The notes: generated from the sequence alone by a model not told the origin. 64,000 nt of DNA from Pseudomonas sp. Irchel s3h17 (GCF_900187505.1 NZ_FYDL01000002.1:1-64000), one strand, 5' to 3'. Positions 9,569 through 20,263 are shown, numbered from the stretch's first letter. Made by a program: numbers and translations.

Positions 9569-10355
9569 TCGGTGTCGCCGAACCCTGCTCGCGGGAAAAC
9601 TTTACCGCGCCATCCAGATCCTTGAGCAGGGTTCGCACATGCCACTTGATCGGCTCAAAACGGCTTTCGGCCATTTGCGGAGCCAGAATCTGCAAAGGCC
9701 TGGAGTCGGCAAACCCACCACTCAAGGCTTCAGCCAACAGGCTCGCATCCACACCTGAACGCTCGGCCAGCGCCACCACCTCGGCAATTACCAAGGCATT
9801 GCAGGCCACGATCATCTGATTACAGGCCTTGGTCACCTGCCCCGCGCCGACGGCCCCCATGTGCGTCACCCGCTGGCCAAGGTTCAGCAGCATCGGGCGA
9901 ATCCGCTCAACGTCCGCCGACTCACCACCGACCATGATTGCCAGGCTTCCCGCTTCGGCCCCTGCGACGCCACCGGACACCGGCGCATCCAGCCAGCCCA
10001 TTGCCGTTTGGCTGGCCAGTTGTTCAGCCATTTCCCGGGTGGCAGTGGGTTCCAGGCTGGAAAAGTCCACCAACAGCTGGCCCGGTTTCGCACCGCTGGC
10101 CACACCAGCGACGCCGAACACCACATCACGCACCACGTCCGTATTGGCCAGGCACAACATCACCAGATCCGCGTGCTGACACAATTCGGCTGGCGTCGAG
10201 ACTTGCCGTGCCCCGGCCTCGACCAAAGGCGCGCACTTCTCGGGATTGCGGTTCCACACGGTCAGCGGATAACCCGCCGCCAACAAGCGCCGACACATCG
10301 GCAAGCCCATCAGACCGATTCCAGCAAACGCCAGCGAAGGTAACAGTGCCATCAA
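9459..10355 (-). CDS. NAD(P)-dependent beta-hydroxyacid dehydrogenase (3-hydroxyisobutyrate dehydrogenase family)
   Basis: This 298-residue cytosolic oxidoreductase has an N-terminal Rossmann motif GIGLMGLPMCRRLLAAGY (residues about 12-29), the substrate loop DAPVSGGVAGAEAGSLAIMV and the catalytic Lys region GAGQVTKACNQMI, where the Lys is conserved. These define the 3-hydroxyisobutyrate / tartronate semialdehyde reductase family; the exact substrate is unknown. Last residues GYLEKDPATLIHLYRE are typical of the family end, so the reading to 9459 is real even though it overlaps the convergent nbdA-like gene by 110 bp. Confidence 0.85.
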   Translation of the reverse strand: MMALLPSLAFAGIGLMGLPMCRRLLAAGYPLTVWNRNPEKCAPLVEAGARQVSTPAELCQHADLVMLCLANTDVVRDVVFGVAGVASGAKPGQLLVDFSSLEPTATREMAEQLASQTAMGWLDAPVSGGVAGAEAGSLAIMVGGESADVERIRPMLLNLGQRVTHMGAVGAGQVTKACNQMIVACNALVIAEVVALAERSGVDASLLAEALSGGFADSRPLQILAPQMAESRFEPIKWHVRTLLKDLDGAVKFSREQGSATPISGLAAQLMRLHGGQGYLEKDPATLIHLYREPGSKG

Positions 10356-10549
10356 ATTGCCTCTGCTCGATTAAAGATCACCGAATAGTGGCCGATTCAA
10401 CAAGGCTTGGGGAAGTATTCCCACAGCGAGGCTCAGGTTAGCCCCCTATCGCTGGAGAGACCGCCGCGCCGTAACGACGCGAACGCCTCTGGGCAATAGC
10501 CAGATGACATCTCACCTCCGAACCCATCAGTCCAGGCACATGGCGCACA

Positions 10550-12727
10550 ATGACTTCTAAAAACAATCCTGCCCCCGCGGTATCCGAACTGACGCTCACC
10601 GCCGCCATGGACAGACCCTCAGGCATGAAGCCATTGACCAGCTCGCGCCCGCTTGCGACTCAGCAGTACCTGTATTTCACTGAAACCAACACCGACCGCA
10701 TCCTCGATAACCTCGACGGCCTGCGCGACATGGTGTTCCCTCAGCCACCACACCTGGAAGGCGATGCCGAGCAGCACCAACAGGAGTTTCCTTCGGTGTG
10801 CCTGATCGGCCTGGGACGTTGCGGCTCGAACATTGCGCTGGACGTGGCAGAGTTGGTGTACAACGCCCGCAAGTTCTACCTCAACGAGTTCAACAACGAA
10901 GACAAGTCCTACGCAGACAAGGGCTACAGCCCTGCGCAGTGGATTCGCACCAACCTGCGACTGGGGGCGGGCAAGGCGTCCAAGCCGGTGTTCCTGGTCG
11001 AACCCCTGGTCATGCTGGGGGACCTGGACAAGGACATCGCCGGACGCATCCGCTTTTCACGCAAGGGCGAAAAAAGCGGGTTCCTGCGCGATTACAGCAA
11101 AATGAAAATCATGGACCTTTCCGAAGTCCATGCCGGTGGCGCCGGTAATGCGCCGATCCTCGGCCAGTACCTGGCCAAGATCATCCTGAACAAGGATACC
11201 CAGCGTTTCTCCAGCCCTGACTGGAAGATGATCCATTCGTACCTGATCGACAGTTGCGGCATCAAGGCCAACCAGTCGCGCCTGTACTTCTCGATCTTCA
11301 GCGCCGGTGGCGGTACCGGCTCGGGCATGGCCTCGGAGTTCGGCCTGGCCCAACAGCACTCGTACATGAACAAGACGTTCGACACCAAGCCGGTGGACGA
11401 GCACGACAGCAAGAGCGGCCATTCCTTTGTTTTCGAGCCGATCTTCACCAGCGGTATTTGCGTACTGCCGAACATTTCCGATCACCGCAGCGAAATGTCG
11501 GAAGCGCTGCACATCAACGCCGGCCGCCTGCTGTGCAAGTACCTGTCGGAAGAGTGGGACTTCTCCTACAACTTCGCCAACGAAGACAGCAGCGAAGCCA
11601 GCGTCATGGGCCGCATCCGCCCATGGAACGCCATGATGCTGATCTCCAATGACATCATGCGTTACGCCGAGGAGAACGATGACGGCAACATCCAGAACAT
11701 TGATGTCAATGCCATGGAGAAGCACGCCAACCAATACATCTCCCAACAGATTTTCAACATTCTGACGGCCCAGGCAGTCACGACCGACTATGACCAGAAC
11801 TACTTCCGTCGTGCCGGCATCGACATTGGCGAAACCATTCGCCTGGACGCCAACGACCTGTTCATGAGTCTGGCCGGCCCCGTGGCCATTGCCTACGCGG
11901 AATCCGTGGTGCCGGAACAACCGGCACCGAGCAGCGACAAATTCAAAGTGTTCGACAAAGAACCGCAACGCCTGAACATCGACGACCTGTTCTTCCGCTC
12001 CATCGACCTGCCCCATTTCAACAAAGTCACCCAGGCGATCGAGGGCATCAGCCTGTTGCCGATCGAGTCCAAGCGCTATCGCGCAGCGCTGGAGCAATAC
12101 AAGAACTCGGGGTACGACGCCGCCGCCCTGCATGACCTGCACTTCTTCAAGAACTGCTCCTCGGTGGTGTCGATCGTCTCCTTGCCCAAGGACTACAAGC
12201 TGTCCTACATGGACCTGAACCGGTTGAAGACTCACCTCAACAGCCTGTTCCCCAACACCACGCTCAAGCGTTATGCGCTGGTGATCGGGGCCTCGGCCAA
12301 CCTGTCGTTGACCACCCTGATCGCCAAGAGCCCGTGCCTGTCGGACGACTTCCTGACCCTGATCGTGGCCTTCATCAAACGTTGTTTTGCGCGCAACCCG
12401 TATCGTTTCGACGACACCCTGGACAACTCGATCCTGGACTTCATCATCCATGAGGACTTCGATGAGGCCATGATCGACGACTTGCTCAACGAGTTCGAAA
12501 ACCCGGCGAAGATCCTCGACACCAACTGGTATGCGATCAAACCGATGTATGAGAAGAAGTACCGCGAGCTGATCAACGACAAGGACAAGTTTGTCTCGAT
12601 CAACGACATCCGCCTGTCTCGCGATTGCGTGAAGAAGGCCATCAAATACCTGCGCGAGATCTACCGTCACCGCATTGGCAAGACCAAGGTCATTTCGCTG
12701 AACAACCACACTGGCAAAACCTGCTGA
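10550..12727 (+). CDS. FtsZ/tubulin-superfamily GTPase, non-canonical, 725 residues
   Basis: I recognise no named gene, but the FtsZ/tubulin fold can be read in order. The T1-like loop is LIGLGRCGSNIA (about 85-96; FtsZ has GxGGxGxN). A T3-like loop is AGGAGNAPILGQ (195-206). The T4 signature is AGGGTGSG (252-259). The guanine-contact loop is MLISND (363-368; FtsZ IPND). The T7 catalytic loop is IRLDAND with D433 and D436, at the positions of the two Asp that trigger GTP hydrolysis in FtsZ, followed by helix LFMSLAGPVAIAYAE. A second-domain-like stretch (VVSIVSLPKDYKLSY to LVIGAS) comes near 540-590. There is an 80-residue N-terminal extension and about 130 residues beyond the second domain, with no signal peptide. 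It stands alone, not in a cell-division cluster. It probably polymerises; its job is unknown. Confidence 0.85.
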   Translation: MTSKNNPAPAVSELTLTAAMDRPSGMKPLTSSRPLATQQYLYFTETNTDRILDNLDGLRDMVFPQPPHLEGDAEQHQQEFPSVCLIGLGRCGSNIALDVAELVYNARKFYLNEFNNEDKSYADKGYSPAQWIRTNLRLGAGKASKPVFLVEPLVMLGDLDKDIAGRIRFSRKGEKSGFLRDYSKMKIMDLSEVHAGGAGNAPILGQYLAKIILNKDTQRFSSPDWKMIHSYLIDSCGIKANQSRLYFSIFSAGGGTGSGMASEFGLAQQHSYMNKTFDTKPVDEHDSKSGHSFVFEPIFTSGICVLPNISDHRSEMSEALHINAGRLLCKYLSEEWDFSYNFANEDSSEASVMGRIRPWNAMMLISNDIMRYAEENDDGNIQNIDVNAMEKHANQYISQQIFNILTAQAVTTDYDQNYFRRAGIDIGETIRLDANDLFMSLAGPVAIAYAESVVPEQPAPSSDKFKVFDKEPQRLNIDDLFFRSIDLPHFNKVTQAIEGISLLPIESKRYRAALEQYKNSGYDAAALHDLHFFKNCSSVVSIVSLPKDYKLSYMDLNRLKTHLNSLFPNTTLKRYALVIGASANLSLTTLIAKSPCLSDDFLTLIVAFIKRCFARNPYRFDDTLDNSILDFIIHEDFDEAMIDDLLNEFENPAKILDTNWYAIKPMYEKKYRELINDKDKFVSINDIRLSRDCVKKAIKYLREIYRHRIGKTKVISLNNHTGKTC

Positions 12728-12755
12728 GACAGGTATGAAACCGAGTCGTACCCTT

Positions 12756-12855
12756 CGCGGGCAAGCCCGCTCCCACAAATGGCCGGGGCCCTTCAGACAG
12801 CATTCGGTCGAAGGTGGGAGCGGACCAACTGGCACTCTCCTGCCCCGCGAAGAGG
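12756..12855. repeat. Degenerate REP pair
   Basis: cgcgggcaagcccgctccca at 12756-12775 is a classic Pseudomonas REP; a decayed inverted mate begins at gtgggagcgg (12814). Together with the hairpin at 12907 it fills most of the 335-bp gap between the tubulin-like gene and the DUF2288 gene; no coding region is seen there. Confidence 0.7.
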
Positions 12856-12906
12856 GATCGGAATCCCCCCCCATGACCAACGCCTTCCCTCACCCCAGAA
12901 ACAATT

Positions 12907-12926
12907 AAGCAGCCGTTAGGCTGCTT
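12907..12926. terminator. Candidate bidirectional hairpin
   Basis: aagcagcc-gtta-ggctgctt is a perfect 8-bp stem between convergent genes. It lacks a long T-run on either side, so termination is only probable. Confidence 0.45.
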
Positions 12927-13062
12927 ACTGAACTGTTCCCGTTACGTTTACGTCACCGTGATGCTGGCCACTCTGTGGTCTTTCTCTACGGCACCGTGCT
13001 ATCACGCTACTCGGCTACACACTTTTTTCAGCGCCCACCAGGCACCAATAGCGTGCAACCTT

Positions 13063-13368
13063 TCAAGGTTGCGCCCTTTCCTGAATCAGGATCCACGGCG
13101 AAACCACCACCGCCCAGAGTTCAGGATCACGCTCGACCAGATCCAGCGCCCGCGTCGCAGACACTTCGGCAACCTTCCCCGCGGCCAGCCAGGCAGCCAC
13201 TTTCTCCCGTTGGTCCTCTGCCATGGCTTCAGCCGCCACGATCAGATCCAGATCAGCTTCGACCCACAATAGGGCACCCTTGGCAAAGAAGGGTTCCAGT
13301 TCCTTCCAGCGGATAGATGCGGTTTCACCAAGCAGCTTGGCATAGAGGGTGCTAGGTTCTTGACTCAT
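13063..13368 (-). CDS. DUF2288 family protein
   Basis: This 101-residue cytosolic protein has the DUF2288 pattern: LYAKLLGETASIRWKELEPFF, then GALLWVEADLDLIVAAEAMA, and a C-terminal WAVVVSPWILIQER. The function of the family is not known. It is monocistronic and divergent from the braC operon across a 348-bp gap. Confidence 0.8.
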   Translation of the reverse strand: MSQEPSTLYAKLLGETASIRWKELEPFFAKGALLWVEADLDLIVAAEAMAEDQREKVAAWLAAGKVAEVSATRALDLVERDPELWAVVVSPWILIQERAQP

Positions 13369-13602
13369 GGGCTCTGTCCGGAAAAGAAATCGACGCGAAT
13401 GATAACGTCGGTGCCCCGGCAGAAAAACCCGGATGCAAATGAGTGACTGATCGAAAACAGCCGGAACGCCAAGGAATGCGCTGAATCAACAGACTGTCCA
13501 GCGAAAACCCCGCCGCAATTCTGTCTTTTTCTTTCATAAAAGCGACACCCTCAGGTTTTGCCCCCTGGCGCCAGCTTCCCAGGCCGACAATTGGCGCTCT
13601 AC

Positions 13603-13618
13603 ACTGTACCGGTACAGT
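13603..13618. promoter_or_regulatory. Perfect 16-bp palindrome upstream of braC
   Basis: ACTGTACCGGTACAGT is its own reverse complement. It lies about 100 bases before the braC start in the 348-bp gap that separates it from DUF2288, so it is well placed for an operator at the braC promoter. No regulator can be assigned from sequence. The rest of the gap shows nothing else I can support. Confidence 0.5.
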
Positions 13619-13716
13619 TGCCGGGGGCATTTCCGGAGGATATCCAAGATATCTGACCCGGTTCTGCTGCTACGGCGCCAGGACTATAAAAATTACAACA
13701 GCAAGAGTGGAGCACT

Positions 13717-14844
13717 ATGAATAAGGCTACTAAGCAGATTTCCAAACTGTTTGCCGCTATGGTTCTGGCCGGGGTTGCCAGCCATTCGTTCGCAGCTGAC
13801 ACCATCAAGATCGGCATCGCCGGCCCTAAGACCGGTCCTGTAGCCCAATACGGCGACATGCAGTTCAGTGGCGCCAAAATGGCCATCGAGCAGATCAACG
13901 CCAAAGGCGGCGTGAACGGCAAGCAACTCGTAGCCGTTGAATACGATGACGCCTGTGATCCGAAACAAGCCGTGGCCGTTGCCAACAAAGTGGTCAACGA
14001 CGGCATCAAGTTCGTGATCGGTCACCTGTGCTCCAGCTCCACTCAACCGGCTTCGGACATCTACGAAGACGAAGGCGTGATCATGATCACCCCGGCTGCC
14101 ACCAGCCCGGACATCACCTCCCGTGGTTACAAAATGGTGTTCCGCACCATCGGCCTGGACAGCGCCCAGGGCCCTGCCGCCGGTAACTACATCGCCGATC
14201 ACGTAAAACCGAAAATCGTCGCGGTCCTGCACGACAAACAGCAGTACGGTGAAGGCATCGCTTCGGCCGTGAAGCAAACCCTCGAGGGCAAGGGCGTCAA
14301 GGTTGCCGTGTTCGAAGGTATCAACGCTGGCGACAAAGACTTCTCCTCGATGATCGCCAAGCTCAAGCAAGCCAACGTCGACTTCGTCTACTACGGCGGC
14401 TACCACCCGGAGCTGGGCCTGATCCTGCGTCAATCCCAGGAAAAAGGCCTGAAAGCCAAGTTCATGGGTCCGGAAGGCGTGGGTAACGACTCGATCTCGC
14501 AGATCGCCAAGGGCGCGTCCGAAGGACTGCTGGTAACCCTGCCGAAATCCTTCGACCAGGATCCTGCCAACATTGCCCTGGCTGACGCCTTCAAAGCCAA
14601 GAAAGAAGACCCGAGCGGCCCGTTCGTGTTCCCTTCCTACTCGGCGGTTAAAGTCATCGCCGACGGTATCACCGCGGCCAAGAGCGAAGATGCTTCCAAA
14701 GTGGCGGAAGCCATCCACGCAGGCACTTTCAAGACCCCAACTGGCGACCTGAGCTTCGACGCCAAGGGCGACCTGAAAGACTTCAAGTTCGTGGTTTACG
14801 AGTGGCACTTCGACAAACCTAAAACCGAAGCTTCGCCTCAGTAA
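13717..14844 (+). CDS. braC: Branched-chain amino acid ABC transporter, periplasmic binding protein BraC
   Basis: This protein captures Leu, Ile and Val (and often Ala/Thr) in the periplasm for the BraDEFG membrane complex. It has 375 residues with a Sec signal peptide (MNKATKQISKLFAAMVLAGV, cleaved after SHSFA). The mature part begins DTIKIGIAGPKTGPVAQYG, the type I periplasmic-binding fold, with the ligand-contact region HLCSSSTQPASDIYEDEG and the Y150-type segment VYYGGYHPELGL. The gene is first in the operon and is followed by a hairpin terminator before braD, which would leave the binding protein in excess. Confidence 0.93.
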   Translation: MNKATKQISKLFAAMVLAGVASHSFAADTIKIGIAGPKTGPVAQYGDMQFSGAKMAIEQINAKGGVNGKQLVAVEYDDACDPKQAVAVANKVVNDGIKFVIGHLCSSSTQPASDIYEDEGVIMITPAATSPDITSRGYKMVFRTIGLDSAQGPAAGNYIADHVKPKIVAVLHDKQQYGEGIASAVKQTLEGKGVKVAVFEGINAGDKDFSSMIAKLKQANVDFVYYGGYHPELGLILRQSQEKGLKAKFMGPEGVGNDSISQIAKGASEGLLVTLPKSFDQDPANIALADAFKAKKEDPSGPFVFPSYSAVKVIADGITAAKSEDASKVAEAIHAGTFKTPTGDLSFDAKGDLKDFKFVVYEWHFDKPKTEASPQ

Positions 14845-14867
14845 GGCTTTCCTGACTGACTGCCAAT

Positions 14868-14898
14868 AAAGCCCACGGCGTGCCGTGGGCTTTGTTTT
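14868..14898 (+). terminator. Hairpin terminator between braC and braD
   Basis: aaagcccacggc-gt-gccgtgggcttt is a perfect 12-bp stem followed by TTTGTTTT. It probably lets only part of the transcripts run into braDEFG, giving more binding protein than permease. Confidence 0.85.
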
Positions 14899-15074
14899 AC
14901 GAAGATTTGGGCCGCACTTGCGTGATCCGCGGGTCTGCCCACCTGAAAATCTCAAAACCGTCATCAGCGGTTCGCTGGCAAAACTCACGCTCGAAGTGGA
15001 TGAAGAACCACGGGGCCGGAGCAGGAAAATGACTCCACCAGTGAAATGCGTATCAGGTTTTTAGGAGCGTTGTA

Positions 15075-15994
15075 ATGCCTGACATCTATCACTTTTTCCA
15101 ACAGCTGGTTAACGGTCTGACCGTTGGCAGCACGTATGCCCTGATCGCCATCGGCTATACGATGGTTTACGGCATCATTGGAATGATCAACTTCGCCCAC
15201 GGCGAGGTCTACATGATCGGCTCCTATGTGGCATTCATTGCCATTGCCGGACTGACCATGATGGGACTCGACAGCGTTCCGCTGTTGATGACCGCTGCGT
15301 TCATTGCAACCATCGTTGTCACCAGTGCCTACGGCTACAGTATCGAACGGATCGCCTACCGCCCCTTGCGCGGCAGCAACCGTCTGATCCCGTTGATTTC
15401 CGCCATCGGCATGTCGATTTTCCTGCAGAACACCGTTCTGCTGGCGCAAGACTCCAAGGACAAGTCCATCCCCAACCTGATCCCCGGCAATTTCTCCATC
15501 GGGCCAGGTGGCGCACACGAAGTGCTGATCTCCTACATGCAAATCGTGGTGTTCGTGGTGACCCTGATCGCCATGCTCGGCCTGACCATGTTCATCTCCC
15601 GTTCTCGCCTGGGCCGCGCCTGCCGTGCCTGCGCCGAGGACATCAAGATGGCCAACCTGCTGGGTATCAACACCAACAACATCATCGCCCTGACCTTCGT
15701 CATCGGTGCCGCGCTGGCGGCCATCGCCGCAGTGCTGCTGAGCATGCAGTACGGCGTGATCAACCCGAACGCGGGCTTCCTGGTCGGACTCAAGGCCTTC
15801 ACCGCCGCGGTACTGGGCGGCATCGGCAGTATTCCGGGCGCCATGCTTGGCGGTCTGGTACTGGGGGTGGCGGAAGCCTTTGGTGCCGATATCTTCGGCG
15901 ATCAATACAAGGACGTCGTGGCGTTCGGCCTATTGGTCCTGGTGTTGTTGTTCCGGCCAACCGGCCTGCTGGGCCGTCCGGAGGTTGAGAAAGT

Positions 15995-15998
<4 letters not shown>
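15075..15998 (+). CDS. braD: Branched-chain amino acid ABC transporter permease BraD (LivH)
   Basis: This 307-residue inner-membrane permease has about eight helices. The N-terminal [20 protein letters not shown] and [14 protein letters not shown], and the EAA-like loop [20 protein letters not shown], are typical of Liv[18 protein letters not shown] near the end is the LivH signature. AGGAG stands 8 bases before the ATG. It overlaps braE by 4 bases (ATGA), so the two are translationally coupled. Confidence 0.94.
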
Positions 15999-17247
<1,249 letters not shown>

Positions 17248-17251
<4 letters not shown>

Positions 17252-18015
17252 GCCGCGAGATCCTGAAAGTCGAAAATCTGAGCATGCGCTTCGGCGGCCT
17301 GCTGGCGGTCAACGGCGTGGCCCTGACCGTGAAGGAAAAACAGGTGGTGGCACTGATCGGCCCCAACGGCGCCGGCAAGACCACCGTGTTCAACTGCCTG
17401 ACCGGTTTCTACAAGCCGAGCGGCGGCAGCATCCTGCTGGACGGCGAGTCGATCGAAGGCCTGCCCGGCCACAAGATCGCCCTCAAGGGCGTGGTGCGTA
17501 CCTTCCAGAACGTGCGTCTGTTCAAGGACATGACCGCGGTCGAGAACCTCTTGATCGCCCAGCACCGTCACCTGAACACCAACTTCCTGTCCGGCCTGTT
17601 CAAGACCCCGTCGTTCCGCAGGAGCGAGCGCGAGGCCATGGAATTCGCCGAGTACTGGCTGGACAAGGTCAACCTGAAAGAGTTTGCCAACCGTACCGCC
17701 GGGACATTGGCCTACGGCCAGCAACGTCGCCTGGAAATCGCTCGCTGCATGATGACCCGTCCGCGGATCCTCATGCTCGACGAACCGGCCGCCGGCCTGA
17801 ACCCCAAGGAAACCGAAGACCTCAAGGCGCTGATCAGCATGCTGCGTGAAGAGCACAACGTCACCGTGCTGCTGATTGAACATGACATGAAACTGGTCAT
17901 GAGCATTTCCGACCATATCGTCGTGATCAACCAGGGCACACCGTTGGCCAATGGTACGCCGGATGAGATCCGCGACAATCCTGAAGTGATCAAAGCCTAC
18001 CTGGGGGAAGCGTAA
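17248..18015 (+). CDS. braF: Branched-chain amino acid ABC transporter ATPase BraF (LivG)
   Basis: This 255-residue ATP-binding subunit has Walker [13 protein letters not shown], a Q-loop in [10 protein letters not shown], the signature [16 protein letters not shown] (LAYGQ in place of LSGGQ, usual in LivG), Walker [13 protein letters not shown] and the His switch [10 protein letters not shown]. It pairs with BraG to form the heterodimeric ATPase. The stop lies directly before the braG start codon. Confidence 0.95.
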
Positions 18016-18717
18016 ATGCTGCAGTTCGAAAACGTTTCCACCTTCTACGGTAAGATCCAGGCCCTGCACAGCGTCAACGTGGAAATCCGCCAGGGCGAAA
18101 TCGTCACGCTGATCGGTGCCAACGGTGCTGGCAAGTCGACCCTGCTGATGACCCTCTGCGGCTCGCCGCAAGCCCACAGCGGCAGTATCCGCTACATGGG
18201 CGAGGAACTCGTCGGCCAGAGTTCGGCGCAGATCATGCGCAAGAGCATCGCCGTGGTCCCTGAAGGTCGCCGGGTGTTTTCCCGCCTGACCGTCGAAGAG
18301 AACCTGGCCATGGGCGGGTTCTTCACCGACAAGGGCGATTTTCAGGAGCAGATGGACAAGGTCCTGGGATTGTTTCCGCGCCTGAAGGAACGCTTCAGCC
18401 AGCGGGGCGGCACCATGTCCGGCGGTGAGCAGCAAATGCTCGCCATCGGCCGGGCGCTGATGAGCAAACCCAAGTTGCTGCTGCTCGACGAGCCGTCACT
18501 GGGCCTGGCACCGATCATCATCCAGCAGATCTTCGACATCATCGAACAGCTGCGCAAGGATGGCGTGACGGTGTTCCTGGTCGAACAGAACGCCAACCAG
18601 GCCCTGAAGATCGCCGACCGCGCCTACGTTCTGGAGAACGGTCGCGTGGTGATGCAAGGTACCGGCGAAGCGCTGCTGACCGATCCGAAGGTCCGCGAAG
18701 CGTATCTGGGCGGTTAA
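18016..18717 (+). CDS. braG: Branched-chain amino acid ABC transporter ATPase BraG (LivF)
   Basis: The second ATPase subunit, 233 residues. Walker A is GANGAGKSTLLM, the signature is TMSGGEQQMLAIGRALMSKP, Walker B is LLLLDEPSLGLAP and the switch His is replaced in VFLVEQNANQAL by Gln, which is normal for LivF. It begins at the base after the braF stop and is the last gene of the operon; the nested palindrome at 18734 follows. Confidence 0.95.
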   Translation: MLQFENVSTFYGKIQALHSVNVEIRQGEIVTLIGANGAGKSTLLMTLCGSPQAHSGSIRYMGEELVGQSSAQIMRKSIAVVPEGRRVFSRLTVEENLAMGGFFTDKGDFQEQMDKVLGLFPRLKERFSQRGGTMSGGEQQMLAIGRALMSKPKLLLLDEPSLGLAPIIIQQIFDIIEQLRKDGVTVFLVEQNANQALKIADRAYVLENGRVVMQGTGEALLTDPKVREAYLGG

Positions 18718-18733
18718 ACACTGCTGTCGCGAC

Positions 18734-18948
18734 AAAAAAACGGCCTTCGGGCTAATGCCAGTCAGTTAAGAGAAATAAAGCCGAACACGAAACCCGTGGC
18801 GAGGGAGCTTGCTCCCGCTGGGGCGCAAAGCGGCCCTGTTTTTGGGCTGCTGCGCAGCCCAGCGGGAGCAAGCTCCCTCGCCACGGGTACTATGTTCGGC
18901 TGGTCTTTGGCTTAACTGATCGGCATTAGCCTTCGGGCCGTTTTTTTT
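18734..18948. repeat. Nested 215-bp palindrome: terminator arms around a REP doublet
   Basis: The outer arms are 18734-18770 (aaaaaacggcc...gtcagttaag) and 18911-18948 (cttaactgat...ggccgttttttt), near-perfect inverted repeats of about 37 bp. A middle pair agccgaaca (18779-18787) / tgttcggct (18893-18901) and an inner REP pair cccgtggcgagggagcttgc (from 18793) / its complement ending at 18887 lie inside. The right outer arm ends in eight T after a GC-rich stem and would end braG transcription. This fills most of the 323-bp gap before bufA1. TGTAACG at 18958-18964, just after it, could be an extracytoplasmic-sigma -35 element, but I cannot see a convincing -10. Confidence 0.85.
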
Positions 18949-19040
18949 GGCCTGCGCTGTAACGAATCGCAGTGAGCTTTCTCTACTGGGATAAGCAAGC
19001 ACAGACGCTTCCTTGTCCCACTCACTGCTGGAGAAACACC

Positions 19041-19346
19041 ATGACCGCTACCACTCGCACCCTGTCCGCCGCCACCTTGGCCCTGGCCCTGGGTTCCGCG
19101 CTGAGCCTGACCACCTTGCCGACAATCGCCCACGCGGCCGACGACATGGAGAAGTGCTTTGGCGTCGCCATGAAAGGCAAGAACGATTGCGCCGCAGGTG
19201 CAGGCACCACCTGCGCCGGCACCTCGAAGGTCGATCACCAGGCCAACGCCTGGAAACTGGTGCCAAAAGGTACCTGCGACAAGACCGCCAGCTCCACGTC
19301 GTCGACCGGCTTTGGTCAATTGGCCGCCTTCAAAGCCAAGTCGTAA
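19041..19346 (+). CDS. bufA1: Bufferin precursor peptide BufA1 (DUF2282)
   Basis: This 101-residue precursor has a long N-terminal signal sequence (about 1-32, ending IAHA-A) and a small core with four Cys in the spacing [18 protein letters not shown] and KGTCDK. That is the DUF2282 pattern of the bufferins, modified peptides reported to bind copper or other metals in the periplasm after some Cys are turned into heterocycles by an MNIO enzyme. The maturation genes follow directly. GGAG stands upstream of the chosen ATG. Metal specificity is not visible in the sequence. Confidence 0.85.
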   Translation: MTATTRTLSAATLALALGSALSLTTLPTIAHAADDMEKCFGVAMKGKNDCAAGAGTTCAGTSKVDHQANAWKLVPKGTCDKTASSTSSTGFGQLAAFKAKS

Positions 19347-19369
19347 TTGCCGTACCTGCCTGAGCACTG

Positions 19370-20263
19370 ATGATGCCGACCTCACCCGTACACTCCACCC
19401 GGCCCGTTGCCCAGGCAGGCGCAAACCAGCTCCCGCCCCGCGCCGGACTGGGACTCAAGAGCGAGCACTTCACCCAAGTGCTCGACTCATCACCGGACAT
19501 CGGTTTCTTCGAGGTCCACGCTGAAAACTACATGGTTGCCGGCGGCCCCTTTCATCACTACCTGGGCCTGATCCGCGACCAATACCCGCTGTCGCTGCAC
19601 GGCGTCGGCCTGTCGATCGGTGCCGAAGGCCCACTCGACACCCGGCATCTCGAGCGCCTCGCCGGGTTGATCGAGCGCTATCAACCCCATTCATTTTCCG
19701 AACACCTGGCCTGGTCCAGCCATGGCCCGGTATTTCTCAATGACCTGTTGCCACTGGCCTACGACGAATCAACCCTCAACCGTGTCTGCGAGCATATCGA
19801 TCAGGTGCAAAACCGGCTGAAACGTCCGATGCTGTTGGAAAATCCCGCCACCTACCTGCAATGGCGCCACGCGAGCCTGAGCGAAACCGATTTCATCAAC
19901 GCCGTTGTACGCCGCACCGGTTGCGGCCTGTTGCTGGACGTAAACAACGTCTATGTGTCCTGCATCAATCACCAGCGCGACCCGCTGGCCTATATCGACG
20001 CCCTGCCACTGCACGCGGTGGGAGAGATTCACTTGGCCGGGTTTGCCGAAGACACCGACAACCTGGGTGACCGCCTGCTGATCGACGATCACGGCGCGTC
20101 CATCGATAACGCCGTGTGGACCCTGTATCAGCAGGTTCTGGAACGCATCGGTCCGGTGGGTACCCTGATCGAACGCGACCATCAGGTCCCGGCGTTGTCA
20201 GTCCTGTGCGACGAAGCCCGTCAGGCGGATGGGATGCTGCGTTGCGCCGGAGCCCGGTCATGA
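19370..20263 (+). CDS. bufB1: MNIO-family (DUF692) multinuclear iron enzyme, bufferin maturase BufB1
   Basis: This 297-residue TIM-barrel enzyme of the DUF692/MNIO family would oxidatively modify Cys of the BufA1 precursor. Metal-ligand motifs visible in order are [60 protein letters not shown] and LIERDHQVP, matching the conserved His, Glu, Asp and Asn set. Two ATG codons are in tandem at the start (MM); either may be used. It overlaps bufC1 by 4 bases (ATGA). Confidence 0.9.
   Translation: MMPTSPVHSTRPVAQAGANQLPPRAGLGLKSEHFTQVLDSSPDIGFFEVHAENYMVAGGPFHHYLGLIRDQYPLSLHGVGLSIGAEGPLDTRHLERLAGLIERYQPHSFSEHLAWSSHGPVFLNDLLPLAYDESTLNRVCEHIDQVQNRLKRPMLLENPATYLQWRHASLSETDFINAVVRRTGCGLLLDVNNVYVSCINHQRDPLAYIDALPLHAVGEIHLAGFAEDTDNLGDRLLIDDHGASIDNAVWTLYQQVLERIGPVGTLIERDHQVPALSVLCDEARQADGMLRCAGARS

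Noticed and set aside
13603..13618. LexA box before braC
   Set aside because: The spacing is CTG-N8-CAG, whereas LexA needs N10; kept only as an unknown palindrome.
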